Assembly (NCBI RefSeq): GCF_900637685.1
Contig: NZ_LR134388.1
Span: forward strand, 1,058,501-1,122,500
Reading direction: 5' to 3'
DNA from: Legionella sainthelensi
GTDB taxonomy: Bacteria > Pseudomonadota > Gammaproteobacteria > Legionellales > Legionellaceae
Length of the DNA stretch: 64,000 bases
Below, piece by piece: positions 44,876 to 53,345 of the stretch. How positions within the stretch are numbered: position 1 is the first letter of the stretch; each line of letters opens with the position of its first letter. The position numbers and the translations under genes were made by a program. The notes beneath the pieces were generated by a model. The model had not been told where the DNA came from. It was given only the letters and a program-made list of their open reading frames with translations, and made no database searches.

Positions 44876-45084
44876 AAAATTATCCTTGTAATAGAACGTC
44901 ATAAAAAAATTATCATATAAAATGATATCATTCAATATCATATCGTATCTTAATGTAAATTTCTTTAAAACACGTATTGATAATAAAGTTAATATCGTTT
45001 TAATATAAGTTTCGTCAAATGATGCTAAATGTTAATTTGACGTGAATTGGACTTTAGTACACATGATTTACAGGAGTATTTTTC

Positions 45085-45342
45085 ATGTCCCATGATTATA
45101 AAGTAGGTATTTACAAGGGGATTATTCAGTATTTGCTAGATGCAACTAATTATTCGTTGCAGCGAATTGCTAACTTATCTAACTCTCCAATTGCATATTT
45201 GCAATTGATTTATCACCATAACCGATTACCTCAAAATAGAAACGTTGAGCTGAATTTGCTGAAACTATTCGTTCTGTTTATCGATATGGAAATTAAACGA
45301 GAGCGGTCAGCTGAGAAGTTTTTACTCGCTGAGATGGGTTAA
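45085..45342 (+). CDS. Small helical protein ahead of AlpA
   Basis: 85 residues. The central part (L-Q-R-I-A-N-L-S-N-S-P-I-A-Y-L-Q-L-I-Y-H) has helix-turn-helix spacing, so DNA binding is plausible. GGAG lies upstream at the right distance. It is 9 bp before the AlpA-like gene, forming a two-gene plus-strand pair near the integrase end. No family recognised. Confidence 0.6.
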   Translation: MSHDYKVGIYKGIIQYLLDATNYSLQRIANLSNSPIAYLQLIYHHNRLPQNRNVELNLLKLFVLFIDMEIKRERSAEKFLLAEMG

Positions 45343-45351
45343 GGGGGCAAT

Positions 45352-45555
45352 ATGCAGGTTTATGATAATAAAATGCCAAAACAGATTTTGTTTATTACTG
45401 ATTTAGAGGAGCTTCTTGGTCGTAACCGGTTGACTTTAAGGCGTTGGTGGACTAGCGGGAAGTTTCCACAACCCGTTAAACTAAATGGCACAACACTGGC
45501 GTGGCACTCTGAAACAGTTAGTCATTGGATTCAACAAAACATGCGTTTATCTTAG
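45352..45555 (+). CDS. AlpA-like helix-turn-helix regulator/excisionase
   Basis: 67 residues. L-E-E-L-L-G-R-N-R-L-T-L-R-R-W-W-T-S-G-K-F-P-Q-P near 22-45 is the AlpA/phage winged-helix signature. The tail W-H-S-E-T-V-S-H-W-I-Q matches. AlpA-like proteins act as excisionase regulators of P4-type integrases; the integrase with matching type is at 46610. It is in a two-gene set with 45085-45342. Confidence 0.85.
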   Translation: MQVYDNKMPKQILFITDLEELLGRNRLTLRRWWTSGKFPQPVKLNGTTLAWHSETVSHWIQQNMRLS

Positions 45556-45558
45556 CAT

Positions 45559-45583
45559 AATAGCCCATATAATGTGGGCTATT
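45559..45583. terminator. Convergent hairpin between alpA-like and abi genes
   Basis: Arms AATAGCCCA (45559-45567) and TGGGCTATT (45575-45583) form a 9-bp stem. It lies just after the AlpA-like stop and over the stop of the opposing abi gene, so it could end transcription from both sides. No long T-run follows. Confidence 0.55.
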
Positions 45584-46508
45584 GAACTTCTCTCCACAAT
45601 GGATGATCTATCCAGTTCCTTGGAATTCCCATGCTTTCATTAGCCCAATTGTATTTTTCAACAATTGGCTGAATAAGTTTCTCAGATGATATTGCCCAAT
45701 CTATGCCATTACCAGCTGTGGTTAGTAATTTTTTGATGATCAACAAGATAATATATGAGCGATCATTTCTTGGTGTAATAGGAGGTAGCCACAATTCATT
45801 AATCGCATCAATTTTGGGTTTAATGGCTAAATCTTTATTCCAAAGACGGCTATGATGAGCACATATATTTCTTACATAAGTTAGAAAGTATAGCCAATTG
45901 GCTAAAGTTTTTGGATGTAACTTATAACCTTCAGCAATTATCCTTTTGTCTTCATTTTTTAGCCCTTTAAATAAGACAGACAATGAACCAAAGGATAAAA
46001 CCTCTATTGCCATCCATACTGGTAAGTTAGGATAACCCAAATATTTATTTTTATAATGCTCAATAAAGTATTCTCTGGAGCGTTCTATCTCGTTATTAAT
46101 TTGTGTTAACCATGAACTATGTTCAAATTGCTGATGGAAATTTTGAGGATTCGACAAAGCAAATGGCCCATAACTATGAGCAAGGTGGTAAGCAATACTG
46201 GTTCTTACTGAAATTTCAATTCGCTCTAACCCATCCATTATCAACAATCTTAGTTTACGATCGAACTCATAGAGATCTATGACGTTTTCAAATGTAACCT
46301 TATCTTGAAATTGTTCAGTGATATTGCCTGATATATCCGAACGTTTAAATGGCAAGCAGTAGGCACTAAGCCGATAATAGTTGGTATTTGAAAGGCTTTG
46401 CAGCGCAGAAGGCCAATTATTTATAATAAGGCCTTTTGCTTGAAGTTTTTCCAGTTGAGCTTGGAAACTTAGTGCTGTCTTTTGATATTTAATGAGAGGA
46501 TTATTCAT
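45579..46508 (-). CDS. Abi_2-family (AbiD/AbiF) abortive-infection protein with HEPN motif
   Basis: 309 residues from the ATG at 46508. An ATG at 46520 is possible. Y-R-L-S-A-Y-C-L-P-F near 51, Y-E-F-D-R-K-L-R-L near 82 and G-L-E-R-I-E-I-S-V-R-T-S near 97 are Abi_2 landmarks. V-R-N-I-C-A-H-H-S-R-L near 236 contains the R-x(4)-H HEPN ribonuclease motif. Such proteins stop growth during phage infection. A structured RNA with a terminator-like T-run ends directly before the start (46526-46572), the place and shape of the reported abiF RNA motif. Confidence 0.9.
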   Translation of the reverse strand: MNNPLIKYQKTALSFQAQLEKLQAKGLIINNWPSALQSLSNTNYYRLSAYCLPFKRSDISGNITEQFQDKVTFENVIDLYEFDRKLRLLIMDGLERIEISVRTSIAYHLAHSYGPFALSNPQNFHQQFEHSSWLTQINNEIERSREYFIEHYKNKYLGYPNLPVWMAIEVLSFGSLSVLFKGLKNEDKRIIAEGYKLHPKTLANWLYFLTYVRNICAHHSRLWNKDLAIKPKIDAINELWLPPITPRNDRSYIILLIIKKLLTTAGNGIDWAISSEKLIQPIVEKYNWANESMGIPRNWIDHPLWREVQ

Positions 46509-46525
46509 AGCGATACGCATAAAAA

Positions 46526-46572
46526 AACCGCCAAGGTTACGCAAGGACTTACGTCCTCTAGGCGTGGCGGTT
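46526..46572 (-). ncRNA. Structured RNA directly upstream of abi gene, abiF-RNA-like
   Basis: On the minus strand AACCGCC (46572-46566) pairs with GGCGGTT (46532-46526). Inside, ACGC pairs with GCGT, and AGGAC-GTAA-GTCCT forms a perfect hairpin capped by a GNRA tetraloop. Seven T residues end the fold (46527-46521). It sits between the integrase stop and the abi start. Position and three nested stems agree with my recollection of the abiF RNA motif; alignment to the covariance model is needed. It may also end integrase transcription. Confidence 0.7.
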
Positions 46573-46609
46573 GTGTTAAGTTAATTATAGAGCAGTTCAT
46601 AGGACTTTT

Positions 46610-47791
46610 TCAATCCTTTAATGAGATTAAACTTGCGATATGCTTTGCCCAGGCATCCAATGCTTCTTTGCGTTGGGGTAACATTTCATTTTTATTATAG
46701 GTAGCCATGATGCGAGGCATTTTGTGGCCAAGGCATTTTTCAATCACTACAGGATCAATATTAAGAGACTCGCCCAATTGTGTGGCAAAGGTTCTCCTTA
46801 AATCATGGGCAGTCCATTCAGGAATACCCACCCGAATCTGGATTCTTTTAATTGCACGGGGAAGGGCATCTTTAGACATAGGGACATCATTCGTTATACC
46901 TGGAATTACAAAAGGAGAGCAAGATTGCTCTTTAAATTGAAGAAGTAATTTTTTTGTAAGCTCACTCAAGTGTATTTTTACAGTTATTCCTCCTTTTGAA
47001 TGCTCGGGAGGAATTGTCCATAAAGATTGTTCAAAATCAAATTGATGCCATTGGGCAAGTCTGATTTCACCTGTTCTAACACCAGTTAATATAATAATTT
47101 TAATGGCTAACCGGGCTGATCCAGACATTTGGCATAGATCACTTTCAAGGAATTTCCAGATAGTTTTTATTTCTTCGGGCAATAGTACTCGCTCCCGGGG
47201 CTTTTCCATACCGCCGATATCACGTGATCGTATATTGGTAGCCGGATTATATTGAATATAGCCGCGACTCACAGCATAGTTTAGAACTTGTTTAATAGTG
47301 CTAAGAATACGATTAGCGTGAATGGGTGCTCCTCGTTGTACTATTTTGTCGAGGGCGATTGTAATGTCTTTGGTTTGTAACTTATCAAGTACTGTATCGC
47401 CGAGTAAAGGGATTATCTCTGAATCAATCTGATATTTGATAGGACGGGGTTGCTTTCTATTTTTAACAGCATAATTTTCGTACCAAGACTGTATTAATTT
47501 TGAAAAGGTATTATCTTCTTTTAATTTTTCTAATTTGGTATGTTCTATAGGATTAATCCCTTGCTCTTTTAAGGATTGAGCTTTAATAAGGAACTCACGA
47601 GCCTGCTTAAGGCTAATGGCAGGGTATTTCCCTAAACTCATTTTTTGTCGTTTTCCACCCATACTAAAACGGTAAAACCAAGACTTGTTACCGCTAGGCA
47701 TTACTCTAACACCTAATCCAGAAGATTCTATTTTTTCAAACCAAGTGGTTTCTGGTGCGAGATTTTTAATGTAGCTGTCGATAAATTTCAT
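46610..47791 (-). CDS. int: P4-type tyrosine integrase of the ICE
   Basis: 393 residues. The DUF4102-like N-terminus (V-M-P-S-G-N-K-S-W-F-Y-R-F near 31, S-L-G-K-Y-P-A-I-S-L near 52) leads to a catalytic domain with T-G-V-R-T-G-E-I near 214, H-D-L-R-R-T-F near 332, C-L-G-H-K near 353 and active Tyr in M-A-T-Y-N-K. All catalytic residues are present. Its promoter side faces the 43-bp tRNA-Thr-derived att site at 47962, about 170 bp upstream, so it most likely integrates the large ICE there. Confidence 0.95.
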   Translation of the reverse strand: MKFIDSYIKNLAPETTWFEKIESSGLGVRVMPSGNKSWFYRFSMGGKRQKMSLGKYPAISLKQAREFLIKAQSLKEQGINPIEHTKLEKLKEDNTFSKLIQSWYENYAVKNRKQPRPIKYQIDSEIIPLLGDTVLDKLQTKDITIALDKIVQRGAPIHANRILSTIKQVLNYAVSRGYIQYNPATNIRSRDIGGMEKPRERVLLPEEIKTIWKFLESDLCQMSGSARLAIKIIILTGVRTGEIRLAQWHQFDFEQSLWTIPPEHSKGGITVKIHLSELTKKLLLQFKEQSCSPFVIPGITNDVPMSKDALPRAIKRIQIRVGIPEWTAHDLRRTFATQLGESLNIDPVVIEKCLGHKMPRIMATYNKNEMLPQRKEALDAWAKHIASLISLKD

Positions 47792-47961
47792 CTACACAGT
47801 CCTTTGTAATTTGGTACCATTTTTGGTACCAATATTTATGTATAGGTATATTATCAAATGATACTAATTGAATTCATAAAATTCAATAATTTCTTATAAA
47901 TAAAGGGTTTCTAGCGTTTTTTGAAATTAAATGATATTATTTGATATCGATATGATAAAGT

Positions 47962-48004
47962 TTCGTAATCAAAAGGTCGTGTGTGCGATTCACATCAGCG
48001 GCAT
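47962..48004 (+). other. att site (tRNA-Thr 3' end), junction between two elements
   Basis: 43 bp beginning TTCGTAATCAAAAGG and ending CATCAGCGGCAT. Parsed as a tRNA 3' half it gives anticodon loop TTCGTAA (CGT, Thr), 3' stem, variable loop, T arm GTGTG-TGCGATT-CACAT, acceptor CAGCGGC and discriminator A. The T loop has a T-to-G change. No 5' half is present. It matches 60439-60481 at 41 of 43 positions. It is the right end of the left element and the left end of the next. Confidence 0.88.
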
Positions 48005-48078
48005 TTTAAAATCAATTAGTTATTAAGTTTTTAAATATTATTTTCTTTGCGTGTCGAATATGTGTCGAAGTTTTAAAT

Positions 48079-48555
48079 ATGTTAAAAGGATTTAAAATGT
48101 TTAAAGAGATTGAAAATAATTTAACTTATGGCATGGTTTGGTTTTTAACACTGTCTTTTTCTTTCTTAATAACGACGATAGGAATATTAGTGGTTACATA
48201 TGCCTATGTTATTTTTCATTCAAAACATATCAATTCAAAATTGTCAGTTGGTAATGTTTCAGCTGAAATTAGTAATTTTCAGAACGACATTGATACAGCA
48301 ATGAATACAAATAATGCCTTGTTGAAGCAAAATAACCAATTATTAGAAACAGTGGAGCAATTTCCGGAATTAATGACAGGAAATAATTTTGCTGTAGATA
48401 AAAGCCTTTCTAAGGACGAAATTAATAAATTAACTAAAGGAATTCGAGATCAATTAAAGTTATTAGAAAGCCAAAAAAATAGCTTAAATCTATTGAATCA
48501 AAATTTATCTAAGTTCAAAACTAAAGTCGGTAAAGAAGAAGCAGTGAGCGAATAA
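48079..48555 (+). CDS. Single-helix membrane protein with coiled coil
   Basis: 158 residues. One strong membrane helix (about 17-43) is followed by Asn-rich helical sequence with predicted coiled coil at 65-90 and 110-150 (L-L-K-Q-N-N-Q-L-L-E). No family recognised. It is the first gene of the second element, 75 bp from the att site, alone on the plus strand. Confidence 0.6.
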   Translation: MLKGFKMFKEIENNLTYGMVWFLTLSFSFLITTIGILVVTYAYVIFHSKHINSKLSVGNVSAEISNFQNDIDTAMNTNNALLKQNNQLLETVEQFPELMTGNNFAVDKSLSKDEINKLTKGIRDQLKLLESQKNSLNLLNQNLSKFKTKVGKEEAVSE

Positions 48556-48607
48556 GTATAAATAGTTAGGTTTTGTAATAGTTCAAGGCTTATAGAATTC
48601 TAATATT

Positions 48608-49810
48608 TTAATGAGGATGTATTGCGGCAGAAAAGCCTGACGAACAGTTAGAGGTAATTTGGTTATAAAATTTATCAGTTTTCCATATATTGCATAATCT
48701 GTAGGAATAACAATAAATTTTTATATCTTGTTCTTCTAAGCATCGAAGCGTTTTTAGTTCTTTAGCCGCTTCTTTTGCTAAATCATCTAAGTGAGTTTTA
48801 TTTGTGGCATCAATTCCAATATAAATATTTTTGGTTCGGGAGTTAATAATTCTTCTCCACAAGTGAATATCATTACCCAGCTCTATATGCTTTTTACAAT
48901 TATCAAGCACATTACAACCATATATTACGATGTTGCCTGATGTAGTTAGAATTTTATCATAGCCTTTTTCAAGATATGCGTTAGCATATATATTCTTGAC
49001 TTTATCATAGCTTGTTGCATCAAATACTAGCAAATTTTCAAAACTGGAATAATCCCTCTGTAATAATTCTTTAAGCTCAAGTAAATCTATGGCTTTTACT
49101 TCATCTCTAACAATTTTATAAGCTTTTGCTTTATCTTGTAGGAGATGTAATGCTCCATGTAAAAAAAATAAATTTGGCATGTTATTAGTACCCGCATGTC
49201 CATATAAATTTTTTATAAGCTGTTTATGTTCATCAATAGGTTTATACTCATCTTTAGATGAAAAACCATCTCTAAATTTACCTTTGAAATGTTTTCCATA
49301 CTTATTAAAATCACCTAATAATTCTTTATTATTTAACAACCAATATAAAATTAAATCATAATTTATAGTAAATATTCTTTCAAAAAACTCCAGATTTTGT
49401 TTACATGCCTCTAAATAAGGTTCATTTTCTTCAATAAAAATATCTCTATAACTTGGATGAAAATCCTTATTAGTCATGACTGTAATTACTAGTTGTTTTA
49501 ACAAGTTTAAACTTTCTATAATTTCATTTTGATAATTTGGTTTACAGTCACAATAGCTAGTTGAACAAAAGCATAGGCACTGAGGGGCGTTTTTTAAAAT
49601 AGCTAGTAATACTTCGAGATCCTCTGTTTTAGAGTCTTTATCGACATTTGCTTGTTCTAGAAATGATTTTAAATTTGGATAATCCGCTGATAATTCTTTT
49701 ACCTTGGTAAGAATATCTTTATAGCCAAATTGTAGATGTATGTGAGAGCATTCTTTAAGAGCAAGGTTAAAACCATTACCTATTATTATGGTTGGTTCGT
49801 ATGTGTTCAT
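48608..49810 (-). CDS. DUF4917-family protein (SIR2-like fold suspected)
   Basis: 400 residues from the ATG at 49810; one at 49822 is possible. I-I-I-G-N-G-F-N-L-A near 7, I-F-T-I-N-Y-D-L-I-L-Y-W near 146, F-F-L-H-G-A-L-H-L near 217 and a distal I-V-I-Y-G-C-N-V near 298 fit the DUF4917 pattern. The G-N-G-F loop and T-N-Y-D are SIR2/AbiH-like features, hinting at NAD-linked defence. Function is unproven. It is downstream of phd-doc but separated by a hairpin. Confidence 0.75.
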   Translation of the reverse strand: MNTYEPTIIIGNGFNLALKECSHIHLQFGYKDILTKVKELSADYPNLKSFLEQANVDKDSKTEDLEVLLAILKNAPQCLCFCSTSYCDCKPNYQNEIIESLNLLKQLVITVMTNKDFHPSYRDIFIEENEPYLEACKQNLEFFERIFTINYDLILYWLLNNKELLGDFNKYGKHFKGKFRDGFSSKDEYKPIDEHKQLIKNLYGHAGTNNMPNLFFLHGALHLLQDKAKAYKIVRDEVKAIDLLELKELLQRDYSSFENLLVFDATSYDKVKNIYANAYLEKGYDKILTTSGNIVIYGCNVLDNCKKHIELGNDIHLWRRIINSRTKNIYIGIDATNKTHLDDLAKEAAKELKTLRCLEEQDIKIYCYSYRLCNIWKTDKFYNQITSNCSSGFSAAIHPH

Positions 49811-49889
49811 TATCAATTCCATTTCATAAGAACTTACTAATAATAGTTTAGTTTATATAAGCTCAACCTTACAAGTTTAGCTAGTATAG

Positions 49890-49909
49890 CCCGTTTGCAA
49901 GCAAACGGG
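49890..49909. terminator. Short perfect hairpin after doc
   Basis: CCCGTTTG-CAAG-CAAACGGG forms 8 of 8 pairs (49890-49897 with 49902-49909). It lies 13 bases past the doc stop on the minus strand. No T-run is present, so termination is likely weak or aided. Confidence 0.45.
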
Positions 49910-49922
49910 ATTTAACTAGAAC

Positions 49923-50297
49923 TTATTCATAGGAATAGATATGAGGTTGTAAAAGTTCAACTAGGTGGAGTCTATCAATAGTTCCTGATGCCGCTTTTTC
50001 GATAATATCTGGTAATTCACTATTCTCTTCTAGTGCATAACCATTCAAATCAAGAAAATAAGTAGCGCTTAAAAAGGCGGTTCGTTTGTTACCATCAGGA
50101 AAAGCATGTGCTTTAGCAATGCCGATGATATAAATAGCAGATAACTCGATAATATTATTGATATTTTCATAATGATGATATTGTTCAGCACGTTTAAGTG
50201 CTGACTCAAGCTTACCTATATCAGTAACAGAAGCACTAGATAATATTTCGCTTTGAATAAATATCACATCGTCTACAGTTAAAAAAATTAATTCCAT
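49923..50297 (-). CDS. doc: Doc-type toxin (Fic fold kinase)
   Basis: 124 residues with H-A-F-P-D-G-N-K-R-T-A near 70, the Doc form of the Fic motif (H-x-F-x-D/N-G-N-K/R). Doc of phage P1 phosphorylates EF-Tu and halts translation. Length matches (about 125). It shares a base with the antitoxin gene stop, so the two are co-translated as phd-doc. Confidence 0.92.
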   Translation of the reverse strand: MELIFLTVDDVIFIQSEILSSASVTDIGKLESALKRAEQYHHYENINNIIELSAIYIIGIAKAHAFPDGNKRTAFLSATYFLDLNGYALEENSELPDIIEKAASGTIDRLHLVELLQPHIYSYE

Positions 50298-50533
50298 TAT
50301 TTATCAGCTAGGGCTTTAATAGTCGCAGCATGTCGCTCTTTCAGTTTGGCAATTGTCTGCGCACGTTTTTTATGTTTTGCTTCTTCAAGCTGAGCCTCCG
50401 TTGGAGTACCTACTTTAGCAATGATAAAAGGCTCTTGTCCTTTGCGAGTAAAACAAATTTGTTCACCGTTAGCGATTTTTTCCATAATTTCGCATAAATG
50501 TTCGCGCATATGAGTATAAGAGACGGTTTTCAT
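50297..50533 (-). CDS. phd: Phd-type antitoxin
   Basis: 78 residues from the ATG at 50533; the frame can be opened from 50557 but M-K-T-V-S-Y-T-H-M-R is the family start. N-terminal Phd/YefM DNA-binding part with F-T-R-K-G-Q-E-P-F-I-I-A near 30, then a helical tail for toxin binding. It neutralises Doc and should repress its own operon. A perfect palindrome lies 17 bp upstream. Confidence 0.9.
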   Translation of the reverse strand: MKTVSYTHMREHLCEIMEKIANGEQICFTRKGQEPFIIAKVGTPTEAQLEEAKHKKRAQTIAKLKERHAATIKALADK

Positions 50534-50549
50534 AATATTCTCGATTTTT

Positions 50550-50563
50550 CTGTACATGTACAG
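50550..50563. promoter_or_regulatory. Palindrome upstream of phd
   Basis: CTGTACATGTACAG is a perfect 14-bp palindrome 17 bp before the phd start. Phd proteins bind similar palindromes over their promoters, so this is a candidate operator. Binding is inferred. Confidence 0.6.
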
Positions 50564-50685
50564 TATAGCATGAGCTCTCTTCTTATTACCAACTTACTAT
50601 GACTATTATTTCCTTTTAATAAGCAAGCATAGCTCAGCAATTAACTAAAAATTTTTTATCCAAACTTTCGTAAGTTAATATTCAG

Positions 50686-50775
50686 TGGTACAAATGGGAC
50701 AAGTGGGAAACCGTTATAATTACTGGCCTAGAGACGTTCCACTACCAAAATCGATGGTGGAACGAGTGGGACAAT
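50686..50775. repeat. 9-bp iterons at the 3' side of the DUF927 gene
   Basis: TGGTACAAA, TGGGACAAG and TGGGAAACC run head to tail at 50686-50712. TGGAACGAG and TGGGACAAT do so at 50758-50775, ending at the stop of the DUF927 gene. Between them GTTCCA (50736-50741) inverts against TGGAAC (50758-50763). The same 9-mers occur in inverse orientation beyond the gene's 5' side (53115-53204). This pattern suits an initiator-binding origin. Confidence 0.7.
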
Positions 50776-52529
50776 TAATAGTCGTCAGACCAAACTTTTT
50801 CAGTAAAGACATAACATCTTGGAATGCCGATTCCTTTAATTCTTCGTTTTTGAGAGGCTTTGCCGTCATTACCGGGGACTACCCAACCAACATTAATAAG
50901 CACTTTACTCACCATTTTAGGCTCAAATCCTTGGCAAATCTCCTTTCTGTAGACTTCGGATAAGACCATAAAAATACGAAATCCTTCATTATCTGTTCGA
51001 AAAAAACCAGCTCGGTTATAAAGGCGTTCACTATTGGGATAATTTTCATTTTCAAACCGACTTGCTCCTTCTTTTTCAAAGAATGAACGAACTTGCGATA
51101 GTATGGCTCGATCTTCTCGGTTACCATGTTCTCCAAAATCTTCTAGCCAAGCGTTAAAGCACTTTTCCACTGCTTGACAGGCTGTGCCTCGTTTCCATCC
51201 GGTTAATTCAAAATGACTCGCTATTTCCCCAGCCATGGCAACTAAAGCAAAACGTCTGGCTACTCGTTGAATTTGACCTGAGTGTTCGGGCTTAGCGACC
51301 TTTGCTACAAATTGCTGGATTTTATTGGAGAGTAGGGGGATTAATTCAGCGCGATGCTTAACTATTTTATAGAGCCATGCAATTCCAACTGCGCCATGAT
51401 ATTGACTGGCCGCCTCTTTTAACGCAAGTGCCATAGAAGCTGGGTTTATATGATCATGTAATTGTTCGAATAATCCCATTTGAGCACCAGCATCAGCCTC
51501 AATATCTGCCAAACGAATTTCTTGACCTGCATTGCATCGCTGACCAGCTTTTGCCATTAATGAATTTAACGATTCCTCGCCAGCGGATAAAAAGAGCAAC
51601 GACCAACGCATAGATTGTCTTGCTGTACCACAACGAGAGGCGCGTGTTTTACCTTGACCATTAGCAAGTAGGTAAGCACACTCACCAGCTTCTTTGGGAT
51701 CCATTTGACTCAGTTCATCCAAGATTAATAAACCATCGTTATGAAGGGCAGCCAATCCTTCCAAACCATTTGCTGTACTTCGCCACAAACGAATATAACT
51801 GTCCGGTTTACCCCAAACAGAAGCAGCTATTTTTAAAGCTGTTGTTTTGCCAGAGGAAGAGGCGCCTCTGAAATGAAATCCCCCTGAATCTTCACCAACA
51901 AGATTGGCTAGGCTTGGTGCAAATGCCGTGGAAATTGCAAATATTAAGCGCGAATTGCCATCCGCTAGTCGTGCAATAGAATTCCGCCAATCTTCAACAC
52001 TTCCCGAAGTGGATAATGCGGGTTCAAGACTATTGGCATTTTGAAAAACGATTTGGTCATCAGATTTTCCGATGGCTTCATTAGCAGTAACAAATACTTC
52101 TTTATACCAGCCCAGTTTATCAACACAACGAGCACGCTCTTCAACAGGAAAGACTTGAATATAAGACGCTAACAAATCACGAGCTATTTTACTGGGTGAA
52201 ATAGTCAACCCTAATCGCGCCAGCTCTCGCCTTACATCGCTGGAATCGCCTTGTAATAAAGCCAAAGGCATAGCCCATTGGTGCTTAATTCCATCATCAT
52301 CTACCCATTCGAGTAATCGACCCCATTCACCACTATGGGCATCACGAGTTTTAGCGGCCACGTACAACGAAGAGCAAATCCAACGAGGAGGTAGCTCATT
52401 ATTGTCTTTATCCTTACCGATAAAAATCACTCCATCAGAGGTTAATTGAAACAATCCACCTGCATAGGGAAATGATTTAATGCGTTTAGACTGTTTAAAA
52501 TCTACATGATATATTTGATGTGAATTCAT
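50775..52529 (-). CDS. DUF927-type helicase-like ATPase
   Basis: 584 residues. N-terminal L-P-P-R-W-I-C-S-S-L near 46 and V-A-A-K-T-R-D belong to the DUF927 region. Walker A is G-A-S-S-S-G-K-T-T near 223, Walker B-like L-L-I-L-D-E-L near 268. DUF927 ATPases occur in P4-like satellites and islands, where they are thought to act as replicative helicases. The gene is flanked by iterons on both sides and preceded by an AlpA-like regulator. A fragment of a related gene is at 63629-63754. Confidence 0.88.
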   Translation of the reverse strand: MNSHQIYHVDFKQSKRIKSFPYAGGLFQLTSDGVIFIGKDKDNNELPPRWICSSLYVAAKTRDAHSGEWGRLLEWVDDDGIKHQWAMPLALLQGDSSDVRRELARLGLTISPSKIARDLLASYIQVFPVEERARCVDKLGWYKEVFVTANEAIGKSDDQIVFQNANSLEPALSTSGSVEDWRNSIARLADGNSRLIFAISTAFAPSLANLVGEDSGGFHFRGASSSGKTTALKIAASVWGKPDSYIRLWRSTANGLEGLAALHNDGLLILDELSQMDPKEAGECAYLLANGQGKTRASRCGTARQSMRWSLLFLSAGEESLNSLMAKAGQRCNAGQEIRLADIEADAGAQMGLFEQLHDHINPASMALALKEAASQYHGAVGIAWLYKIVKHRAELIPLLSNKIQQFVAKVAKPEHSGQIQRVARRFALVAMAGEIASHFELTGWKRGTACQAVEKCFNAWLEDFGEHGNREDRAILSQVRSFFEKEGASRFENENYPNSERLYNRAGFFRTDNEGFRIFMVLSEVYRKEICQGFEPKMVSKVLINVGWVVPGNDGKASQKRRIKGIGIPRCYVFTEKVWSDDY

Positions 52530-52609
52530 TTTCTATTTCTCCAACAACGTTCACCGGAAGGTGTTCCACCACCTTCCAATCAATCAACAAGACTTAAGTA
52601 AGGAAATTG

Positions 52610-52861
52610 CTAAACAGCCTCTTTAAGGACGTTATAAGAGCATTGTTGTTGAAGATAACCAATAATATCTGATTTGCGATATCGAACCGTACGACCAATT
52701 TTAATATAAGGCACACCCTGACCAGCCCAACGATTTCGTTCAAGTAATTGAACAGAGCAATCTAAAACTGCGGCAAGTGTATTTTGATTAAAAAGGGTGG
52801 AATCTGGAGCTGATTCAAATTCGTTGATGAGTTGTAAGCGCGATACGTTTTTTCTAGACAT
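52610..52861 (-). CDS. AlpA/excisionase-like DNA-binding protein
   Basis: 83 residues. L-F-N-Q-N-T-L-A-A-V-L-D-C-S-V-Q-L-L-E-R-N-R near 23-44 and G-V-P-Y-I-K-I-G-R-T-V-R-Y-R-K-S-D near 49-65 match helix-turn-helix excisionase proteins (HTH_17/AlpA). It should help control the element's integrase or replication gene, which starts 80 bp downstream. An overlapping 100-codon frame at 52762-53064 is rejected. Confidence 0.85.
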   Translation of the reverse strand: MSRKNVSRLQLINEFESAPDSTLFNQNTLAAVLDCSVQLLERNRWAGQGVPYIKIGRTVRYRKSDIIGYLQQQCSYNVLKEAV

Positions 52862-53114
52862 AGTAATACCTCGTCATTAAAAGAATTTTCAATCGGCAAT
52901 AAAAATGCCGCCAAAGAGGCTTTTTCCATAAATCCATCATTTGAAAATTCCAGTAACACTGGTACTTTTCTATCCAAAAATCCATATAGCTTTATAGCCA
53001 TTTTTATAAAGCTATTTAAAACAACGAATAGATTATTACGTGTTTTAAAAATTAAAGTCAACAATTGAAAACAAATTCAAAGAAATTGTAAATAAATAGA
53101 CCAAAAATCCTCTA

Positions 53115-53204
53115 AATGTACCACACGTACCACCATTGATTTTGAATGTGGAACGCAGCTAGTCTAGTAACCATGCAGGTGTACCATTTGTACCACATGT
53201 TCCA
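53115..53204 (-). repeat. 9-bp iterons 5' of the AlpA-like and DUF927 genes
   Basis: On the minus strand TGGAACATG, TGGTACAAA and TGGTACACC abut at 53204-53178, and TGGTACGTG with TGGTACATT abut at 53132-53115. An isolated TGGAACGCA on the plus strand lies at 53149. The consensus TGG(T/A/G)AC is the one seen at 50686-50775 in inverse orientation. Between them the island has no other gene than the AlpA-like and DUF927 genes. The rest of 52862-53345 shows no gene. Confidence 0.7.
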
Positions 53205-53345
53205 CCGGTTTAAACCAACATGTAAAACGAGGGCAACCAACTTAGGTAAGTGTAATTTGGGAAATGACTCTCAGGAACAATTGATTGTAGTTATTGAGGA
53301 AAATCCCGGATTATGACTTCGTCTAATCCGAGCCAAATGTCCTAA

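Noticed and set aside
44915..44945. ATGATATCATTCAATATCAT repeats as a shared operator with similar bases near 32790 and 47940
   Set aside because: The motif is short and the DNA is AT-rich, so the similarity among the three places could be chance. It is mentioned only as a possible site for the adjacent regulator.
47962..48004. Functional tRNA-Thr gene
   Set aside because: Only the anticodon-loop to discriminator part is present, with a changed T loop and no 5' half, so it is an attachment-site copy.
52762..53064. 100-codon minus frame upstream of the AlpA-like gene
   Set aside because: It overlaps the AlpA-like gene in another frame for 100 bp, has no family features and no good ribosome site, and its remaining bases form an inverted repeat (TGCCG/CGGCA) and leader sequence.
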